From: CAVQNQ01 sp964427655
Lineage (GTDB): Bacteria; Acidobacteriota; Terriglobia; Bryobacterales; Bryobacteraceae
Length of the DNA stretch: 40,201 nucleotides
Direction of reading: 5' to 3'
NCBI GenBank assembly: GCA_964427655.1
Contig: CAYRWE010000018.1
Coordinates: 1 to 40,201 of the forward strand
The first letter of the stretch is position 1, and every line of letters begins with the position of its first letter. The notes beneath the pieces are model-generated. The model searched no databases. It was given only the letters and a program-made list of their open reading frames with translations, and had not been told where the DNA came from. The translations under genes were made by a program, and so were the position numbers. This document shows positions 38,936-40,201 of the stretch, in pieces.

Positions 38936-40201
38936 ATGAACCCCTTGCCTGCCCAGGCTTCCGGTCTGTTCGAAGCGGCGACCTACCGCAAGATCACGCT
39001 CCGGCTGATGCCGTTTCTGTTCCTCTGCTACGTGGTGGCCTATATCAACCGGGTGAACGTCAGTTTCGCCAAACTCCAGATGCAGCAGAGCCTGGGGATG
39101 AGCGACGAGGTCTATGGCCTCGGCGCGGGGATGTTCTTCGTCGGCTATTTCTTCTTTAACGTGCCGAGCAACATGGTGCTGAAGCGGATCGGCGCGCGCG
39201 GCCTGCTCGGCCCGATGTTGATCCTGCGCGGCATTCTCTCGGCGTGGATGATGTACGTGCACGGCCCGACCAGTTACTACGTGTTGCGGTTCATCGGCGG
39301 CGCGGTGGAAGCGGGCTTCTTCCCGGGCGTCGTCCTCTACCTGACCTTCTGGTTTCCCGCCCGCTACCGTGGCCGGATGATGGCTATCTTCATGAGCGCC
39401 ATCCCCATTTCGGGCATCTTCGCGGGGCCTCTTTCGGGGTGGATTCTGAAGAACCTGCAGGGCGTGGCCGGGCTGAGCGGCTGGCAGTGGCTGTTCCTGG
39501 TCTGCGGCATCCCCTGCTCGGTGGTCGGCCTGGGCGTATTTTTCCTGATGACTAACGATCCGGAGAGAGCGCACTGGCTGAGCGCGGAAGAGAAGAAGCT
39601 GGTTCTCGGAGACATCGCGGCGGAGCACGAATCCAACAAGCGCGCCGGCGGAGCCAAGTCCAAGCTCTCGGACGCTTTCCGCAACGGCGATGTGTGGCTG
39701 CTGTGCCTGGTCTATTTCGGCGTCACGGCCGCCAATTATGGCATCGGCTTCTACATGCCGCAAGTCATTAAGGACACCATCAGCAAAGATCCCCAGATAA
39801 TCGGATGGCTGTACGCGATACCCTGGGTTGTCACCACCTTTGTGATGTTCTGGTTTGGACGTCACTCGGACCGGACCGGCGAACGCCGCTGGCACCTGGC
39901 GCTTTCCTGCTTTATCGGCGGACTGGCTTTTGCCGTCAGCGGCATTCACGGCGTGCCTGGGGTGGTGGGCCTGATCGCTCTGAGTGTTGCGACATCCGGC
40001 ATTATGTGCGCCTTTTCGGTCTTCTTCTCGTTACCCTCGGCGCTGTTGGCGGGGACCGCGGCGGCCGCCGGAATCGCCTGGATCAACGCGGTGGGCAACC
40101 TGGGCGGCTATGCGGCTCCGCACGTCGCCGGGGTCATCGTGGACCGCACGCACAGCACGGCTTTGGCGATGGTCGCCCTGGGACTGGGAATGCTGGTTTC
40201 C
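38936..40201 (+). CDS. MFS transporter, ACS (anion:cation symporter) type, 3' end off window
   Basis: The frame is open from ATG 38936 to the window end (422 codons). It matches the sugar-acid/tartrate (TtuB/ExuT-like) carriers: LMPFLFLCYVVAYINRVNVS in TM1, GYFFFNVPSNMVLKRIGAR in the loop 2-3 region, RFIGGAVEAGFFPGVVLYLTFWF, and a central cytoplasmic loop MTNDPERAHWLSAEEKKLV. These are typical of ACS members that take up organic anions with protons. GGAGG five bases upstream supports the start. It is a different subfamily member from the MFS gene at 9834-11159. Confidence 0.88.
   Translation, partial: MNPLPAQASGLFEAATYRKITLRLMPFLFLCYVVAYINRVNVSFAKLQMQQSLGMSDEVYGLGAGMFFVGYFFFNVPSNMVLKRIGARGLLGPMLILRGILSAWMMYVHGPTSYYVLRFIGGAVEAGFFPGVVLYLTFWFPARYRGRMMAIFMSAIPISGIFAGPLSGWILKNLQGVAGLSGWQWLFLVCGIPCSVVGLGVFFLMTNDPERAHWLSAEEKKLVLGDIAAEHESNKRAGGAKSKLSDAFRNGDVWLLCLVYFGVTAANYGIGFYMPQVIKDTISKDPQIIGWLYAIPWVVTTFVMFWFGRHSDRTGERRWHLALSCFIGGLAFAVSGIHGVPGVVGLIALSVATSGIMCAFSVFFSLPSALLAGTAAAAGIAWINAVGNLGGYAAPHVAGVIVDRTHSTALAMVALGLGMLVS

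Overview
The window is high-GC bacterial chromosome, most likely from an acidobacterium of the Bryobacteraceae / Candidatus Solibacter type. The strongest marker is the exported beta-propeller protein at 35841-38636, whose C-terminus matches the 'Solibacter C-terminal' domain (TIGR03437). Supporting signs are several exported proteins of acidobacterial type, a GCAAGCTAAAGCATGCC hairpin repeat present twice, and three degenerate copies of an interspersed repeat built on CCGCGTCTTCGCGTCTCCGCGG. No phage, IS element, CRISPR array or rRNA was seen. Both window ends cut transporter genes.

Layout. 1-7.6 kb: end of an amino-acid permease, a brnT/brnA toxin-antitoxin pair, a small unknown gene coupled to a GlcG/HbpS-like gene, an aminotransferase, guaA, an exported Gly/Tyr/Pro-rich protein, tRNA-Ile(CAU) and a second BrnT-like pair with a CopG-type antitoxin. 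7.8-14.5 kb: sugar-related genes (RhaT-like symporter, MFS sugar-acid transporter, zinc alcohol dehydrogenase, FGGY kinase), an MBL-fold hydrolase, a methyltransferase, then tRNA-Gly. 14.7-19.4 kb: hypA-hypB-DUF350, an exported DsbA-like protein, an alginate-lyase-family protein, a GNAT acetyltransferase and a GIY-YIG-like protein. 19.6-23.6 kb: tryptophanase, then a tightly coupled operon of a shortened ModB-like permease, a ModC-like ATPase with most catalytic motifs altered, an FmdE-type protein and a ThiE/TenI protein. 23.6-27.6 kb: an AtuA-C-like small protein, a PpiC lipoprotein, an exported protein coupled to a secreted-type methyltransferase, and a small unknown gene behind a SAM-II-like aptamer and intrinsic terminator. 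28-40.2 kb: a molybdopterin oxidoreductase-lipoprotein-membrane protein operon, a GT-C-like membrane protein, a DksA/TraR zinc-finger protein, a methyltransferase, the TIGR03437 propeller and the start of a second MFS transporter.

The most interesting items are (1) the uncharacterised gene at 27049-27462 under an apparent SAM-sensing leader, (2) the degenerate ModBC-FmdE cassette, (3) a repeated arrangement in which a TAnAAT -10 box lies only 6-13 bases before the start codon, suggesting leaderless or near-leaderless mRNAs, and (4) an MFS gene that appears to start at ATC. All functional calls come from reading the translated sequence and remembered family motifs; no database search was run.
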